A DNA stretch of 64,000 nucleotides from Alligator mississippiensis (GCF_030867095.1 NC_081832.1:37705756-37769755), one strand, 5' to 3'. Shown: positions 23,301-38,300, counted from the first letter of the stretch. Program-made: numbers and translations. Notes: generated by a model from the letters alone, not told the origin.

Positions 23301-26300
23301 AAATCAAACATCTAATAGAACGTATTTTAATTTTATTTCAAAAAATATTTTTGTCCTGATTTATGTGTGTTTGCATAGTGTATATACTGGCAATTGCATA
23401 ATAGCTCAAAATACAGTCTTACTCTTGTATATTGTGTGTGTGGAGTGTGTGGCTGGGGAATTTGTGCGTGTGTGGTGGGGTGTGTGGGAGGATGTGGGTG
23501 GGTGCAGAAGTATGGTGGGGGGATGTGAGTCTGTGTGGGGGTATGGTGGGGGGTGGGGTCTGTGGGAGGGTATGGGTTTGTGGGGGGGGGGGGGGGTTGT
23601 GTGGGTCCTTGGGAGTCCCCGGAGCCCCATGTGGTGGCAGCAAGGGGGACTGGCTCAGCCCGGCCCCATAACACAGCTCCTGTGCTCCCACCTGAGTCCC
23701 CAGCTGCACATGGTGGTAGTGAGCGGGACCAAACTGACCCAGCCCCATAGCGTGCAGTTTCTACACTTCTGCCCAAGTCCCCAGCTGCACATGGTGGCAA
23801 GGTGAGAGGCCAGTCTCACCCAGCCCCATAACATGCAGCTTCCTGCCCTCCCACCCAAGTCCCCAGCCACACGTGGCAGCAGGGTGTGGGGCAGTCCCAC
23901 CCGGCCCCATAGTGCACAGCTTCTGCCGGCTTGGTGGGTCCCTTACCTGAATTTCCACTCTGGCAGGCAGGGAGGCTGGAAACAGCCACAGGTCATCAGG
24001 CAAAAGTCTCTGCCAGCTACATCCCATCCTTGCTCGCACGTGGGCAACCAGAGTTGCACCTCCTGCATGGAGAAGTCAGCTGGCAGAGGGGCAGCGAGGG
24101 CCAGGGCCCATGATAATTCTTTTGGCTTATGGAGGCGCCCTGCAGGCGGGATCCAGCTGGTGGGCCATATTTTGCCTGCCCCTGTCTTTGCCCAGGGGTG
24201 GGCAAAATACAGCCTGCCAGGCTGTTCTATCCACCCTGCGGGGCCCCTAAACATTTAGAAAATGAATTATCTGCAGGTGGCTACCTGTCAAAGACGACAA
24301 GACACCAGTGGTAAGACACCCAGCGGATGAGCAGCAAGGCCTGCCCTGCACCGCCCTGCCCTGCCCCCAGCTAGAAGCCTTTGTGGTTTCTGGCCTGGTG
24401 ACCCTTTGGCTGTTCCCTGCCCTCCCACCATCCGAATGGAAATTTAGATAAGATCAGATGGAGGGAGGGGGAAAACCACTGTGATTTGCCCTTGCTGTGG
24501 GACCCAGGCTGGGCCAGATCCATGCCATGCCACATGGCATGGAGTCAGCAGGGCCCAGCAAGGAGGAAGGTGGGGAGCAGAAACTGCTGCAATCCACCCA
24601 CACCACAGGCAGGTGGGGGGGCAGTGGGAAGCAGTGGTGAGCGGTGGCAGAAGAGGGGAGCAGCAGTGGGAAGTGGCAGCCGGTGGGGGGTGGGAGGAAA
24701 TGGCAGTGGCTGGGAAGTGGCAGAAGCAGTGGCAGGTGAGCAGAAGGGAAAGTAGGGAAGTAGCAGGGGAGGGGTAGCGGTGGGCAGGAGCATGGGAGCT
24801 TGAACCGGTGCCCTTGGGCCAGCAGGTACCCAGAGTGGGCTGGCATGAGCACGGAGCCTGTGTACAGGGTCTGCCTGGCTGCATCGCATGAAGCTCTCAC
24901 ACAGTCCGCAAGGGCCGCATGCAATGGAGCCAGCAGCTGAGCCCCATCTCTCTCTCCCACCCCACCCACCATAACCCCACCCCCTCCCACAGCCCCCACC
25001 CGCATCCACATACTCCATACCGCTCCACACCTACTCACCATACCCACACCCCACACACCCCACCACATCATTTTGAAGGTGCAATGGCAGTGGAGAAGAA
25101 AAGCTTCTTTGCTGCTGCCACTGCCACACTACAGTCCTTTAAGAATGATCTGTATTGCAATCAGTTGGCTTTGGCATTGGAGAGCAACCTACACTACAGA
25201 CATGACGGGGGGGATAGAAGAGGCAAGACTGCCCCAGACACTCTAAGTGGGGATCCAGTCACAGATCTGGCCAGGGAGGCTTACAGAAAAGCACACAGTG
25301 CCTGATGGGCAGCACTCAATCCTGTATGTTTCAAAAGCACAGACAGTACTGGGTCCTAGGACAGCCTCTCTGGACATAGCTACATGTGGACTTTAATGAG
25401 CAGTAGCCTGTTTTACTGTGCATTAAAGTGTCATGTATATAAACATGCAATTACGCTAATACACAGTAAAACAGGCTACTGCACATTAAGGGTCACTTAA
25501 AAAACGTGTGCCTTCCGTGCTGCTCATTAGGACAACCTAGAGATCCCTCGCACTATTAGTGAGATCCCTCACGCTATCTATGCAGACAGGGAGGCTCTGG
25601 AGTACAGGGAGCACTTTCCATATCTTGGCAGCCACCTCTCTCAATGGACTACTATTGATGAAGAAGTCCAGCACCAGGTCAGCTGTGCCAGTGTTGCCTT
25701 CTTCAAGCTGCAACAATATGTCTTTGAAAATAGAGACCTTTGGAAGTCGATGAAGATCCTGGTTTACAAGGCTGTCATACTGACCACCCTACTGGAGTGA
25801 AACCTGGACCATCTACTGATGCCACATTAAAACCCTCAAGAGCTTTCACCAGCGGTGCTTGCATCGAATCCTGGGGATCAAACAGGAGGACTGCCAGACC
25901 AGTGCAAGCGTCCTCCATGAAGCTGCGTCCACCAGCATCAAAACCTTGCTCTTGAGCAATCAACTCTGATGGACGGGCCACTGTGTCCAAGAACTACCTC
26001 CCTCACCAGATTCTCTTTTCCCAGCTCTCCGCTGGCCAACGCTCAAAGGGTGGCCAAAGGAAACGATACAAAGGCACACTCAAGGTTGCCCTCAAACAGG
26101 GAGGCATTGACACCAATGGCTGGGAGGAGCAAGCTGCTGACCATTTGGTGTGGCGCCACCTGGTTCACCAAGGCACGCACCACTTTTAGGCCTGACTCGA
26201 TACAGAAGCGGAATGGCGGCAGCAGAGGGAGGAGAAGGAGACCAACTCAGGGCTGCGAATTCCACTCCCCTGCACAACAATATGCCCCCATTGCCGAAGA

Positions 26301-29300
26301 ACGTGTGTATCCAGAATCGGGCTCCTCAGTCACCTGAGGACTCATCAAGCATGACAGATGTCATCCTCGACTATGAGGGACTGCCGACGATTAGGGTAGC
26401 CTAATGTGCATTTATTTAGTACCTCACACTGGCGGTACTAAATTTAATGTGCATTAGGAAAAGTGCATTCATGCACATGTAGACATGCCCTGTTTGGAAC
26501 AACTCTACCAACAGCACTGGGAACAGGACATTAATAATCCAGCATGGACACATTCAGATTTTCTCTCTCCTGCATTTAAGTGTGCCCCTGTCACCTCTCC
26601 CCAGGGATGTGTCATGTCCCCTTTCTGCCCTTTACCTGGCCAGCCTTTGCTTGCAATTCCTCTGCTTTCTCATTCTCTCTGAGGAGCAGACTCACATCTC
26701 CATTCACAGCCTTGTTCACAATGCTCTTCTTTAGATCTTTGAGTGCTGAATCAAGCTGTTCCTGCAAAAGAATGATAGAGTATAGTACAGGTCAGATTGT
26801 CCAAACTGGGATTACAGTATCTCCTACTGCAGAGAAAAGTCACTATGCTACACTCTGCATCTGTGTTTTCAGTTTTACTGCCTGGTTTCCAGGTTTTAGA
26901 ATGAGGTAGCCAGGCTAGCAAAGTAAGCTATATTTGGTAACTACAGACCTAGAGAACATAAAATACAATTTACAAAGTAACCTTTGGGTCCAATACTTAC
27001 TGCAAAGAACAGAGACATTTAGGAATATTTGAGAATATAGGAGCACTCAAAATATAAAGTTCTTATTAAAGGGGAACTTATCTTATGGAACAAACCTCTA
27101 CTTCAACAGACAAAAAAAATAATTTTGGTCATCTACATTTTGTATTCCATGCACTGCATATTATCATTTCCCACTTCTCTCTCTTTGATAAATAACTAAT
27201 TTAATAGATGACAAGAGAAAGACAAGGATTTTTGTGGATATCTTTTATTGGACAAAATACATGGTTAGGACAGGTTTAGACAAACTTTCAAGTATCAGAG
27301 TACCCAGACCCGGACACAGGCATGGGTAAGCCAGGCGACTGGCCTCGGCCCAGACAGAAAGGGAGCCCCAAAATGGTAATTTTTTTCTTATCTCTGGCAA
27401 AAGGGGTCCAATACTAAAAGTTCGCCTGGGGCTGCCAGGAGTCTAGGTACATCACTGAGAGTGTACCCTTCCTCAGGTCTCACCCACAGAAATACTTGCC
27501 TCACATATTTCCTGGACCATCATACTACAACACTTCCAAGAGAAAGAAAAGTTATTAGAACTTTCAATTAATGATCTTCTGGTTATTGGTAGTAGGGTGG
27601 CCCAAGACAGAAAGCACAGGTTTTTTCAAGCAGGAGTTCTACTGTATTTGGCCAAGAAGGGCTATCATTTACTTATTAAATTAACAATAATATTAAAGAT
27701 AAATCATTATGATCTTATTTTTTATAAGGATTTTTAGAAGCCAGGACCATGATGCCCCAATGCAATAAGAAGAGGACCATTTTTCTAAAGTTTTTCTCTT
27801 GCTGGAGTATGAATAAACACTAGTCCTTGTTGAGTTTTGCTTATGCTGTGTGAATTTTGCTGAGTTTATAGTTTTGGAATGACCCATGATTTATAGTAAC
27901 AGAAAAAGAGCTAATTCATTTAAAATTAGAGAGTTTTCTCTTTGCATTATTTTCACTTAGTCACCAAGTGACTTCTGCTACATTTCCCTTAAAAAAAGTG
28001 TTGGTTCATAAAACCTTGAACTCCATTTTTACAAAGACTTTTGCATGCTTTTCATCCTGCTCATGGAAATAGTTTCCTGTAAACCAAGAGGAGTATTCAT
28101 GTGAGTAAAGTTACTGACAGGAAGTGTTTGCTTTTCTTATACAATTACATGGAATAATATATACTAGAACAGCTGCCTTGGAAAGAGGAAAATAATGACA
28201 TTGCTCAAGTTGCTCAAAAAGCTGATGATGCCATTCTAATTGTTTCACAGAGTCACAGAGTTGGTCTGTGATCTGTTCCAAATCCTTGCAAAAATGCTTC
28301 CCCTATAGCAGAGCTCAACTTCACAGCAGCCAGGGGCCAAACATCGCACCAGTCATGGCCCCTGGACATGCATGGCCATCATGTTGGCCACACCATCTGT
28401 CATCTCCCAGCCCCTGGGCCACACTGTGGCTAAAAGCATACAGGTGCCTCACTGCTGATTTTTTTAACAATGGATTCCATCTGAAATGCTCTATCAAGGA
28501 AAACTAAGGAACAAAACTATATCCCACTGAGTCTTTAAATCAAGAAAACCTGCTCTAACTCAACCAGCAATATTAGACTTGATATGGGACTCACTAGGGG
28601 AGGTTTCCTGGCCTTTGCTGTTCAGGGGGTCAAACTGGATGACCTAACTGGGTACACTTATCAGTGTACAGAAAGTAACACTGGTATCCTCAAGAAGCAT
28701 CTATATCAGGAACAATCATCAGCCAAACTGCCCACCTGAAGATAAAGCCGGTCTTTATCCCTCTCTGAAACCATGCTCTGCAGAATAGCCATTTCCTCCC
28801 TCAGGGTCTTAATGGTGACTTCACTCTGAGCCACAGACTGTGCAAGTGCATGTGCTTTCTCCCTCCATCTTATCTCCCCACTTTCAGTCTGTTTCAGAAT
28901 AGCCATCAGGTGCTCCAATTCCCGCACCTTCACTTTCTTCTCATCTTCCAAATTTTGGATGCGATTCTTCTGCCTTTTCAGGCAATCATCTCTCTCCTGG
29001 AGATCCTTCTTTCTGGCTGCCTCTTCTTTCTCCCAGCTCAGAAGTCTCTGGATTTGGCTCTTTGGGGTCTCTCCTTCATCATCTTTCCATTGTAGAGCTG
29101 AGGTTATCTGCTTCAGAAGTTCTATTTGTGTCCCCAGCTCCTGTTCTCTCTTCTTCATAGTCTCCTCTAGGTGCCTGGCTTTCTCTCTCTGGTGTTTGAT
29201 CACCTCTTCCTTTTGGTGGAGATTTTCCTGAAAATGTTTCATTTTCTCTTCCAATTGTTTTTGTTCATCTTGGGCATTGATTTCTTGGGCATTGATTTCT

Positions 29301-32300
29301 TGTTCTCTCTCATTAAGGGCTTCTCCCAAGAGACTCTGTCTTCCTCTGGGATGCACCTCTTCTGCCTCTTTCTCAGAGTGTGTAAGATGAAGATAATGCA
29401 GGGTCACTAGCTGTTTCTCTTGGTGTTGGAGTTTTTGCTTGAGAGTTTCATTCTCTTGGCTTTGCTCTCTTGCCACATGCTCAAGATGGTTTGTTTGATT
29501 CTTGAAAGACTCTAATGCCACCTGCATGCTTTCTTCTTGAAGCTGGTACATGGTAATTTGCTCTGCCTGCTTGAGGAACTCTACATCTTTCCCCTTCATT
29601 ATTTGTCTCATTCTGTCCAAATCCTGCTGTAAGCTCTTGACCCATTTTTCTTCTAGTTCTTTCTGCCCTAAGAGCACCTTTACATGCTCTTGCAAAGTCT
29701 GTCTCTCTTTGTCTCTGCCTTGTAGAGATGATTTGGTGTATTCCAGTTCATCCAAGACAGGCTCAGTCTGTGTCACTGCCTCTATCTTTTGCTGTTGATG
29801 TTTGTAAATATTCTGCTCTAGAACCTCTCTTTCTCTCTCTTTCCCACTCTGGGTCATCTTTCCTTCTTCAAGATTTGCTTGCATGGCTCTTGTCTGCTTT
29901 TCCTCCTCTTCCTTACTCTGCTTACATTGCCTTTTCAGGGATACAACTTGTTGCTCTCCTTCTCTTAATGATACTTTAAGACTTTCAAGAATTTTCAACT
30001 GTTGTTCTGTTTCTCTCTCTTGCTTTTGGAACATCCAGATTTTCTCTTTCTGAGACTCAATCATGTCATCTCTTTCTTTTAAGGCTACTTTGGTGCGCTC
30101 TAAATCTCTTTGTAAAAGCATTAGCTGCTCTTCTGCTTTTTCCTCTTGTTCTTGTGCTTGTTGTATTTGGAACTCTAGCTCTCGCTCTTTTTCTCTTAAG
30201 ATCGACTGTGTTTGCTCCAGTTTGTCATAGTGAGTCTTTAGTTTCCTTTCTGTTTCTTCCTCAACATCTAGGACTTGCTTTTTCAGAGACTCGAGCTCTT
30301 GATCTCTCTGGGTCAGAGTGAGTGTCATCTGTTTTATTTTCTCACGCAGGACTTGCAGCTGTCCTTCCTGCTGATCCTTATACTGCTGAAAAATCTTTAT
30401 CTGCCCCCTCTGGCAGTCAGCCTCACATTCCCTCTTCTTAAGAACTGCTCTCACACGTTCTAAACTTACGTGAAGAGCCTTCACCTGCTTATTCTCCTCT
30501 TCCAGTTCTTGAACCAGCTGTTTCTGTAACGAGAGCTTCTGGTCTTTTTCTCTCAAGTTTGCTTTCATCTGATCTATCTCTTCTAATAGATTTCTCAATT
30601 GCGATGTTTCATGTTCCTCCAAAGTCTGGATTTTCTTTTCTTGGAATTTAATCTCATTAACTTTCTCCTCTAGGTCTTTAGTAAGATGATCTAGGGCAGT
30701 CTTCTGCATTTCTTTCTGTCTTTCCAACTCTCTAACATTTTCTTGCTGGGATGCTACCTCTTGTTCCTTCTCCTTTAGCTCTTGAACAAGATGATCTAGA
30801 GTAGCCTTTTGTATTTCTCTCTGCCTCTCCAGTTCTCTAATTTGCTCTTGCTGGGATTCCACTTCTTCATCTCTCTTTGTCAGGGTGATACTCATATGAT
30901 CCAATTTTTCCTGCAAAGCCTTCCCCAGTGCTGTCTTTTCTTGTAGTGTCTGGATTTTCTCACACTGAGTCTCTACTTCCTCACTTTTAATTTGCAGGGC
31001 AGAGAGGGTTTTCTGAAGCTCTTGTTCAAGACAGCAGCTCATTTTTGCTGCTGTATTTGCCCTTGTCTCAGAAGCTTTGATGGATTCCTGAAGAAGGTCC
31101 ATCTCCCAGACTAGCTTTTCCTTGGCTGCTTGCAAAGTATCCCGTTCATGCTGAAAAAAAAAAAAGAAAGAAAATGACTGGAAAATAAATCTTGATAATG
31201 TTTCCAAACTTAGAAAGGGCTGTGGCTGTCATGCCTAGATGATGAGACAATCAAGTTCTGCAGCCATGGTTTTAATGAAAATTCCTACAATTATGCTGAT
31301 TGCTCCATCCTATCTAATTTCTCACTTTACCTGCTAGTGGAAATTTGAGAATTGCCACTTCTTACCTACACAACATTGTTTCAGCAACAGGTTTAGTTAA
31401 ACTGGTGCTGATCTGTGGTGTAGTTTCAAATCCAAGTGTGGGAAAACTTTGGTCACCATCAACATGGTAAATGATTGCTAAAAGAGTGCTCTATTTATGA
31501 GTGCGTACAAGACTTTAGAGTTACTTTTGACTGTTGCTCTTGAAGGGTAGGTGAAATTACTGCACTAGTTGTCAAATTTCCTTAGAAATGGTGGAGGGAG
31601 GGAGGGGGGGGGGGAAAGAATCCTTAATCCTCTCCTTAGTTACTTCTACCCTCTTTCTCCTGACTATTTCACTGTAGTCATTTCTTCTCAAATGCAGTGG
31701 TTTTCTTTCTGGCTGACTCTACAAGGGAACTAGAAACAGTGAAGAAAAAGCTCTTATAGGGGTTTAAGATGTAGCCTTTTCCCTATATATCTCCACTTGA
31801 CCTCTAGGAGGTCCCTGCATTGCTAGTGCTAATATATATTATAGTTACAGCCTCCTAGCACTCACTGGAAGTCATTCTGGATGTCCTGCAATATTGGCCT
31901 CTCTCTCACACAGCAGGCAAACTCCCAAAAGGTTCTTACAGTCACCATATACACAACTAATGATAATCCTAGTGAACAAATACTACCTATGACTCTCCAT
32001 ACCTAACCCACACCCTCAAGTGTTTGAAGTAGTTCCTGAAGATTCAAATACTGGGATACCAAGAGTTATGTGGATATAAGTGAGGTGCACTGGGAGAGAG
32101 GAATCTAAGAGACACATCAGGGATGCTGCAGGTCAGGAGTCTAATGGCTAGGCAGCGCTCGGTCAAGAAGTGAGGACTCAGTAACAGGGAAGAGATGAGG
32201 GCAGGGGCCACAAAACAAGGCAAAGGAAAGTTTGTTCAGCGTCTCTACACTGTCTAGTTACACAAGACTTTTGAAAAAATGCAAGACAGAAATAAGAGCT

Positions 32301-35300
32301 GAACAATACCAGTATCTAGTGCTCCCAGAGCAGGTTATATCCTACGCTGTCAGATCAAATGCTGTGTCCAGTGTAGCTTTAAATGGGCAACATGTAATCA
32401 GTGCCCCCTGGGACTTCTGCCAGCCTCACCACAATATCCATCTTTTGCTTCTCAGTGTCCTTGAGTCTCCTCTCCAAGGAAGCCACCTCCCCATGCAAGG
32501 TCAAAACCTCCTTCTTTAGGGCAGCAACCTCTTCCTGCAGGTTGACCTGTACTGACTGGTACTTGTCTTCTGCCATCTGTGTTTCTGCAATGGGTAAAGT
32601 CAGGGAGGATGGGAAGAAAACAGAACCAAAATTCAATTAAAAAAAAATCACTTTTGTTCTGGGCAAGAACCCTCACCTTCCCACTCAACCACCTACAAAA
32701 CTGAGGCCTCAAACCATAAAGGGGAGCATGGACTCACAATCCAGGAGGAAATCAGGGTAGCCTCCTACCAGTGGAAGAAAAGACTAAGTGGATGAGGTTC
32801 AGAGGAATCTGGGTAAAATCTGTGGGCTTCCTGTTTGTGAGAGTAGGAAGTAATGAGGCAAACCAGAAAGAGGCATGGTCTACTCATCAGGCGAAAGAGA
32901 CTAGCGGGATTTTAAAGCAAGAAGACAACTTCCAAACCAGATTCTGAGCTAAACAGGGAAACAGTGAATTGGAAGAGAAAAGGAATGAGGTGTCTTCTTT
33001 CTTTGCCTGTTGACAAAGTGATGGCATACAGCTTGGCAGAGTCTGAGCCAACAAGCAGCTGTATTAAGCAAGGTAGAAGGAGATGGTGGTCTGAAAGAGA
33101 AGTTCACAGAGGTAAAGTGAAGGCAGAGACATGTGGAGAACAGAAAGTGGAGGTGGCAAGACACAGATTTGTAGATCTAGAAGATGTAGGTGGAAAAGCA
33201 AAAGCCAGGGTTGAGAATGACTAAAGTTAATATTGGAGGCCTGAGAGAAGGCAATAAAAATGATTCAGTAATGTCCAAAGAGATACTTATCTGAATCTTG
33301 CTGTAGGCATAGTCTCACTTCATCTAAATTTCTTTAGACCAAATATCTCCAAGAAAAAAGTATCAGCAGTATTGCTGTGAGTGCTGAATCAGACAAGATT
33401 AGGTGGAAGAATAGGTGGGAAGGAACAAGACTGAGAACTGATCCAGTGGAAGATCTATCCAAGGACAAGTCTGCGGCACAGGAGCTACTACTCAAAATGA
33501 GTAAGAAATAGGATGTTGCAGAATTAGAAGTGTTTTTGATACAGATGGCAAGATAGTAGAGGGATTAGAAAACTCTCAGAAAGACAAAGTAAAAATACTA
33601 GGATTACTAAAAATACTAGGATTACTTAACCTGACTGAGGATCCACGGTAGAAATACCACGATGTATAAAATGGACAATGGTCTGGACAGATGGATCAAG
33701 AGCTCCTGTTCACTTAGTTTCATAATTGAGGAGCCAGCGGACAGTCAATGAAACTGAGGGTTGAGCAATCTCCATTGTTTAAAAGATAAGAGCGGTACCG
33801 TGACAAAGAAGGAAAGGAGAGATGCTTTTGTACCTATAATGTGTAAAGATCTATGGTACAGAACGCTATGACAAGGCTGGGAAAAATAAGGCAGACAGGA
33901 GTGAGATTACACGAAGGAAAGCAGCTTCTCTACTACAGGCAGGGCAAAACCAAGAGAGAAATATATTTGAAGGACTTTGGTATGTGAGAGGTAGATGTGA
34001 AGATGAAAACTAGAGTCTTTGCTGAGGACAGAAAGCTCAGAGACTGCATCAGATTTGAGAAAGGAGAGCGCTAAGAAGGAAATAGAAACAACAGATTGTA
34101 GAAAACTGGCACAGGAAAGAGATAAATTAAATATTGACAACTGCAGTAAAGAAGAGATCCAAGTGAAAAAGGCCACACATTTGCACAGGCAGGAAGAGAC
34201 AAGAAGACACGAATTTTCTGCTGATTACAATAAGGAGTGGTGGCCAATGTGCTCAAAAAGTACACTGAGGCACCATGCTAACTTTCTGAAGTGACACACA
34301 ATCTCCTTGGGAGCACTGGCCTTGTGTGTGTATTCCATATAACCACGGATCCCTTTTTAATAGACCCTTGTCCCTTCCATCTCCCTAACATGGCCGCACT
34401 GGGGGATAACATCTTGTCTGCACACTTGCTTTTGTTTTCTTCATTTTCCTTCCCTCCTTGGTACCTTTTCTTCTCCCTCTCACTGGTAACATTGCCACCT
34501 TTCTTACAGCACAGAGCAGGATTGGCATGTTGGAAAGAAAGGAGGCTGTACCTTCTTGGCTCTGGGCCAGCTTCTTCTGCAGCTCTTGAGTGTGGGCATT
34601 GAGACATTCCCTCTCAGCCTCACTCTTGTTCAACTCCAGATTCAGCTGCTGAGCCTTGTTCCTGGTGTCATCCTAGAGAAAACAAGGAAGACAGCAAGAG
34701 GCAGCAGAGACATTGCCAAAAAGAGGGAGTGTAAATCCTAGGGCCAACACTCAGCCAAGGCAAGGTCAGAACCTACTGAGACAACAGTAGTGGGTGAACC
34801 ACTAGAGATAGTGCAGTCCCCACTCTCTGTGTTCCTTACAGACCAGATCTGACATAGGGAATATGATCCAGCTCAGCCACAGCTCCTAATCTGGTGGTCA
34901 AGCTCAACAGAGTGGCAGGGAAAGAGGGCACCTGAGAAGGGCAGTTACCAGATCTTGTTGAGTCTGCTTCAGGTTCTGCTGCAAGTCTCGGAAGGCTGTT
35001 GCTACTTGGTCCACCAGAAGCTCTGTGGGGAGGTCCTTGGGCTGAGGCACAGCTAGATCCCAGCTGCTTTCCTGTTCTGGAAAAATAAGTCCCCCATCTC
35101 AGTCTTTAGATGAAGGGTCACTAACATGAGAGGTCTGCTTACATGAGAGACACTGGCAGTGTTTGGGGACCCTGCTTGAGATAAATTTTGTGACCTCTCT
35201 CACAGGACATAAATTACAGTGTGCTACCTTAGCTGCCCACTAGATGGCAATGGTGCCCACAAAAAGATGGTTGTGCATTTTCCAGCAGCTAATGGGGTCC

Positions 35301-38300
35301 TACTTCATTCTGGTGCTGGAAAATGGAGTCACATCTGCACTCTCAAACAAGTAGTTTTCTTTCTCTACAGCATACCAAGGCTCACAAGTCTTCTTTGGTT
35401 TGGGTCTGTTCTTCATCTCCTACTAACTCCCTCCTTGGCTTTTGAGACAATACTGTTACAGAAATACAGCACCTTTTGTGCTTGCTAACAGCTCTGTTTC
35501 TACTCTGAATCCCATATCCCTGTTTGTTCTAGTAAATGATGCTGAAATGAGGTGGGCCTACAGACCCTTAGATACTAGAAGCAGCTGCTAGGTGTTCAAC
35601 TATTTCCGGCCTCCCTCATTTCCCTCTTTCCTGCCACACTGTGCTGGGGAAGACAACCCCTTCAGTCCCTATTCTGCTCATCCAAGTAAGGAGATGAAGC
35701 AGAAGATACTCATCTTGGAAGACTGGAAGGGAAGGGTCAGAATGGTCCTTTTGGAAAAAATAAGAATGTAATACAATCTCTCAACTCTGCTAAATACTCC
35801 CTAAAGACACTGGAGCAGGAAGCAAAATGAACCAGTCTTTCCTCCCAGAAACACCAACTGGTGGTGAGAGGAAGGGAGTAGAGTATGGGGTGATTTTCAC
35901 TGGTTCAGAGAATCATCACCACATCTCCAAACTGTCATATGCGCTGCATGCTTGAGTGCCCCCCATCATTGCCTTTGTTCAGGAAAACTGTAGAGCCTTC
36001 TCATCCCATGGGTAATCCCATCTGGCCTCCCAAGGGGTAAGCCCCTAAACCTCCAGTTACACTTGCCTGGTATAAGGTCTCCACTCAGATCAGTGCTGCC
36101 ACAACGAATATGCTGCAAAAGTGAATGCAACCTTGCCAGCTGGGACTGGGCTTCATGGTGAGCATCACTAGCTAGGTGGCACTCTGCAGCCAGTGCCTCT
36201 GCTCGGCTCTCCGTGCTGTGAAGGCTCAGATGCAGCTGAGATACCTCAGCTTCAAGCTTCTGCAAGGAATTCCTCAAATGCCGTTCACCTGCCTGTGACT
36301 CCTCCAGATCCTGTAACAGCTGCTTCTCATGGGTTTGTAAGCCAGCCTCTTTCTCCATCATTGTCTGCCTGAGTGACTGGGCCTGCAACAGATATGTAGA
36401 GATCCTCAAATTAAGTACAAATTCCAGAGGAGGTATGGGCAAGGGGAGGAGTAAAAGTGGCTTCAAACAAACACCTTACTGTTGGCTAAGTCCAAAACCA
36501 AGCATCAGAATGGAAAACAGGCTGGAAATGTGCTAGAACCCTCTAGGGCTACATTGGGCCTAGAATTCTCCCATGCAAGAGAGACCAACTTTGCCCAGAA
36601 TGAAGATCCCTGCCTGCCCTGCCCAAAGACTTAAAAATGAACAAAAAGAAACACCTAGAGAAAAATGTGAAGAAAAACATGAAGAAGCACATGGAGAGCC
36701 AGGCATGCCAACAGGGGAGAAGAGGTATCTGAGACATGTCTGGAGAAAGGAATGGGGAGCTAGCGAACTCTTGTGCCACATCGCTGGGATACTAAGTGAA
36801 CAGGCCAAGGAGGAAGAACATGGACATATTCTTATAGCCCCTTATATTCTTCTGTATCTCCCATGACACTAGCCTTGTAGTCCCTTCCCCTTCAGCAGCA
36901 GAATGCTGCAGAGTGAGGCATGACAGCTGGGACCAAAAACTGTAATACTGGCACTAAGGTCTAACAGAGTCTGTTATGCTTTCAGGGGCTGAGGACACAG
37001 GGAGGGTAGCCCAGATGTTACACTGGCATCAAAGATCAAAGGCTGTGAGGACTGTAGGAGGACAGGAGGAAGTGTGTGTTGCAGGACTGAGAAAAGTGAG
37101 GGAAGGGACAGAAACTACTGAAGAATGGGTGGAGGTGAGAGTAGGACAGGACTGGGGAAAGCCTGATTTGTCTCTGGGGAGAGAAAGCTGGTTTTCAAGG
37201 CACCTGGTTCTTGAGCTCCTGTATTTCTCCTTGGTAATCAAAATGAAGCTGCTGGGCCTGGCGAATGGCTGATTGTAGGCTCACAATCTCACTTTGCTGA
37301 GCAACACCTCTTTCCTGCAGGGTCCTAAGCCTCAGTTCTTTCTCCTCCAGGGATAAGGTCAGGCTGAAAGAGAAAGCATGTAGGTAGATCTCTGCTATGT
37401 GGCATAATATTTACTAAGACCTCAGGACTGAAGACTGCTGTCAGAGAAGGCCCAGGACTCTCAGACCACGAGTACTCTGCCCAGTCTGATTTTCAATTTA
37501 AATGCTGTATAACCCAGGGCTGTCCAATTGGTAGTCTCGGGGTCCTGTCTGACTGCCACTCCCTCCTCACTTCTCCAGCTTGCACTTGCTGCCCCTGCCC
37601 CAAGGAGTAGAGCAGTGTGGCATTGTGTGGGGAGCTGAGGGCAGGCTTGGGGCCACACAGTGCAGAGGTGGGGTGGGGAGGGAGGGGAGATGTGTCTGTG
37701 CAAGTATGTGGTGCAGCAGTAAGTGCAGCCGTGGAGGGGCATCTATGCAATATGCAGCCTGGGGGACCCATCCCATGGCCCACCTCAGTGAGGTCCCCAC
37801 TGGTACAGCTTGCAGGGCTTGGGGCCCCCAGATGCCTAGAAGCTGGATGGCTCTGCTCTAATCAATTTGGCTGCTCATTCAGTGCCCTGCTAGCATAGCA
37901 GCCACTTGTGAGCACAGTTACTACCCTGTGCAATGACTCCACGACAGAAAGACAGGAAAAAAATTTTCCAACTGCTTGGCAGCTTTTTCATCAAGTTATG
38001 CCCTTTCCACAAGGACCATCATGTCACATCACTTTCTATAATAATCAGGAGTCAGATCCATACATCTTGACTTCTTTTCTCATTTGTGAACTTCCCTCAC
38101 ACTAATCATATTATCATAGTGCTTAGGGTCGGAAGGGACCTAAACAGATCATCAGGTCCGACCCCCTGCCCCGGGCAGGAACGGGTGCCGGGGTCATATC
38201 ACCCCAGCCAAATATCTGTCCAGCCTCCTCCTGAAGACCCCCAAGGTAGAAGAGAGCACCACCTCCCTTGGGAGACCATTCCAGAGCCTGGCAGCCCTAA

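Noticed and set aside
23365..23805. 146-codon valine/glycine/tryptophan-rich frame
   Set aside because: Translation of a TG/GGGTG low-complexity tract.
24454..25071. 205-codon minus-strand frame
   Set aside because: Proline/leucine/histidine-rich translation of a low-complexity CCCAC/GGTGG tract within a hAT-like repeat.
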